From: Deltaproteobacteria bacterium
GTDB lineage: Bacteria; Desulfobacterota; DSM-4660; Desulfatiglandales; HGW-15
Assembly: GCA_021737245.1 (NCBI GenBank)
Contig: JAIPEI010000050.1
Location: 1 to 13,929, forward strand
Length of the DNA: 13,929 nucleotides
Direction: 5' to 3'
Part shown: one piece after another, positions 12,863 to 13,929 of the stretch
How the letters are laid out: each line of letters starts with the position of its first letter
Position numbering within the stretch: position 1 is the first letter of the stretch
Translations under genes and position numbers: made by a program
Notes under the pieces: generated by a model
Database searches by the model: none
Seen by the model: only the letters and a program-made list of their open reading frames with translations
What the model was told of the DNA's origin: nothing

Positions 12863-13929
12863 TTATTTCCAGTAATCGATACGGTATTTCCTGTGCAAAA
12901 AATCCTTGAAACGGTGAACATACCTCAAGTCGTACGCCCACAAGCAGTACTGCTTATCATATCCCGAAAGGCGATTCCAGGCATAATCATGGGGGTAAAT
13001 CATGGCCGGCATTCGCTGCAATTCGCTTTTCACGCCCAATCCGTTGATCGCGCAGGAGAGCACATCCCAGGGCAGTTGATCCGGTCTCAACACGAAGATT
13101 TTGAAGTTGTTGACAAAGGAGGAGAGATTCAATCCGAACTCGGACCGGTTCACAATGAAAACAGCGTAGATCTCGTCGCCGCGCACCAGGGCCCGGCTGC
13201 TGCACCGTCTCTCAAAACCCGCTTTTCGGTAAAGCGCTTCCAGGGCTTCGCCCTCTCCGGACGAAAGGTCCAGGACGTCCGGAAGGAGTCCGCCTGACCG
13301 CTCTCCATAGAACCGTTTCACCGCCTCCAGCACCGTGGGCGACACCTCGGTCAACCGCCACGGCTCCGGCAGCCGCTTCCGGGGTGCCGGGGGAAGCTCC
13401 GGCAGGTAGGCGAAACGGTCCAGGGAGCAAATGCGGGGGTCATCGAGCGACCGCGCGAACCCTCCGAAGATACGGTCCGGGAACTTGTTCTCGGGGCGGA
13501 AGTAACACAGCACATATCGGGTCTGGGCGGAGGGGAGACGGTGGATGTCCTGGAGATACTGCATGATCTGTTTCAGCACCGCGAAGCCCGGTCTCTTGCT
13601 GCTCAGGTTCACGGCCGCGTGGTGCTGAATCATCCAGGACCTGCTGTAGGCGCGGAGCATGGACATGTGCCCGTAGATCGTTCCGTTGCGCTGGTAGGTG
13701 AAGTGCCGTGCGATCTCCGGGCTCTCCTGGTACAGCCTGCGGTAGGTCCCCTCGAGGGCCCGCCGCCGGGCGTGAATGCGCCGGTACTTTTCCGGGTAGA
13801 TGAATCCGGACCGGAAGAAAAACGACCAGAGCCCCTCCATATCCACGTCGCTCGAGATGTAGGTGTGGGGATCCAGAGCATGGGTCAGGATGTGGGCCAG
13901 GCGGCTGTAATGCTCCAGCGACATGTCCC
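12863..13929 (-). CDS. GNAT-like acyltransferase-type protein of the PilZ-associated kind, 5' end probably cut by window
   Basis: The frame is open to the right edge; an ATG occurs at 13924, but related proteins as I recall them are longer, often with an N-terminal PilZ (c-di-GMP-binding) domain, so the true start may lie outside. The visible 353 residues resemble a large two-lobed GNAT-like fold. Notable parts are NGTIYGHMSMLRAYSRSWMIQHHAA (about 80-104), YVLCYFRPENKFPDRIFGGFAR (137-158), RFYGERSGGLLPDVLDL (about 206-222), AVFIVNRSEFGLNLSSFVN (about 258-276) and LPWDVLSCAINGLG. The YGHMS and FGGFAR segments are where such proteins would be expected to handle acyl or acyl-CoA groups; this is inference. 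It has no signal peptide or TM helix. It lies 41 nt upstream of the hybrid kinase on the same strand, so the two probably form an operon. No PilZ RxxxR motif is visible in the part given. Confidence 0.72.
   Translation of the reverse strand, partial: DMSLEHYSRLAHILTHALDPHTYISSDVDMEGLWSFFFRSGFIYPEKYRRIHARRRALEGTYRRLYQESPEIARHFTYQRNGTIYGHMSMLRAYSRSWMIQHHAAVNLSSKRPGFAVLKQIMQYLQDIHRLPSAQTRYVLCYFRPENKFPDRIFGGFARSLDDPRICSLDRFAYLPELPPAPRKRLPEPWRLTEVSPTVLEAVKRFYGERSGGLLPDVLDLSSGEGEALEALYRKAGFERRCSSRALVRGDEIYAVFIVNRSEFGLNLSSFVNNFKIFVLRPDQLPWDVLSCAINGLGVKSELQRMPAMIYPHDYAWNRLSGYDKQYCLWAYDLRYVHRFKDFLHRKYRIDYWK

Noticed and set aside
10248..12875. two long + strand frames (430 and 385 codons) opposite the hybrid kinase
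   Set aside because: Both read as low-information His/Leu/Pro/Asp-rich shadows of the kinase codons; the kinase frame contains every expected motif.

Overview
The window is GC-rich bacterial DNA, almost fully coding and dominated by signal transduction genes. The gene families suggest a deltaproteobacterial (Desulfobacterota-like) organism: a CheB/CheR/PAS-type protein next to a NarL-type two-component pair, a hybrid kinase with a V4R-like N-terminus, a large acyltransferase-like protein of the kind I associate with PilZ proteins in that group, and a bacterial eRF1-like protein. This placement is inference from family recall; there is no rRNA or other marker gene to test it.

Layout. Positions 2-3146 (+) hold a tightly coupled signalling operon: the 3' part of a CheR-PAS protein that lacks the usual central coiled coil and PAS unit, a HisKA_3 histidine kinase (ATGA overlap), and a NarL/LuxR response regulator. 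A 318-bp non-coding stretch with an imperfect direct repeat and several hairpins follows. Positions 3465-4886 (+) hold four small genes: a receiver-like protein lacking its phosphoacceptor Asp, a canonical CheY-like receiver, a STAS-like protein without the phosphorylatable Ser, and an 84-residue protein of unknown function. Next come an Rcp1-like receiver in which Glu replaces the phosphoacceptor Asp (5048-5542) and a bacterial eRF1-like protein (5801-6970). These last two genes are bracketed by a pair of inverted repeats with a 23-bp perfect core. Phosphoglycerate kinase (pgk), a possible 62-residue ORF, a four-helix membrane protein and a SAM-dependent methyltransferase complete the + strand.

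From 9945 to the right edge the genes lie on the - strand. A membrane hybrid histidine kinase (V4R-like sensor, two TM helices, GAF, PAS, HisKA, HATPase, receiver) sits downstream of a GNAT-like/PilZ-associated protein that reaches the window edge. The kinase and the methyltransferase converge, with their stop codons overlapping.

How the parts may work together: the left half encodes at least one complete phosphotransfer pair (HK 1102-2445 to RR 2469-3146). It also encodes an unusual group of degenerate signalling domains (two receivers without Asp, one STAS without Ser) around a single intact receiver. Such a set would be expected to act by protein-protein binding rather than by its own phosphorylation. 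This group, and the inverted repeats beside it, are the most unusual parts of the window. I saw no tRNA, rRNA, CRISPR array, transposase or phage gene.
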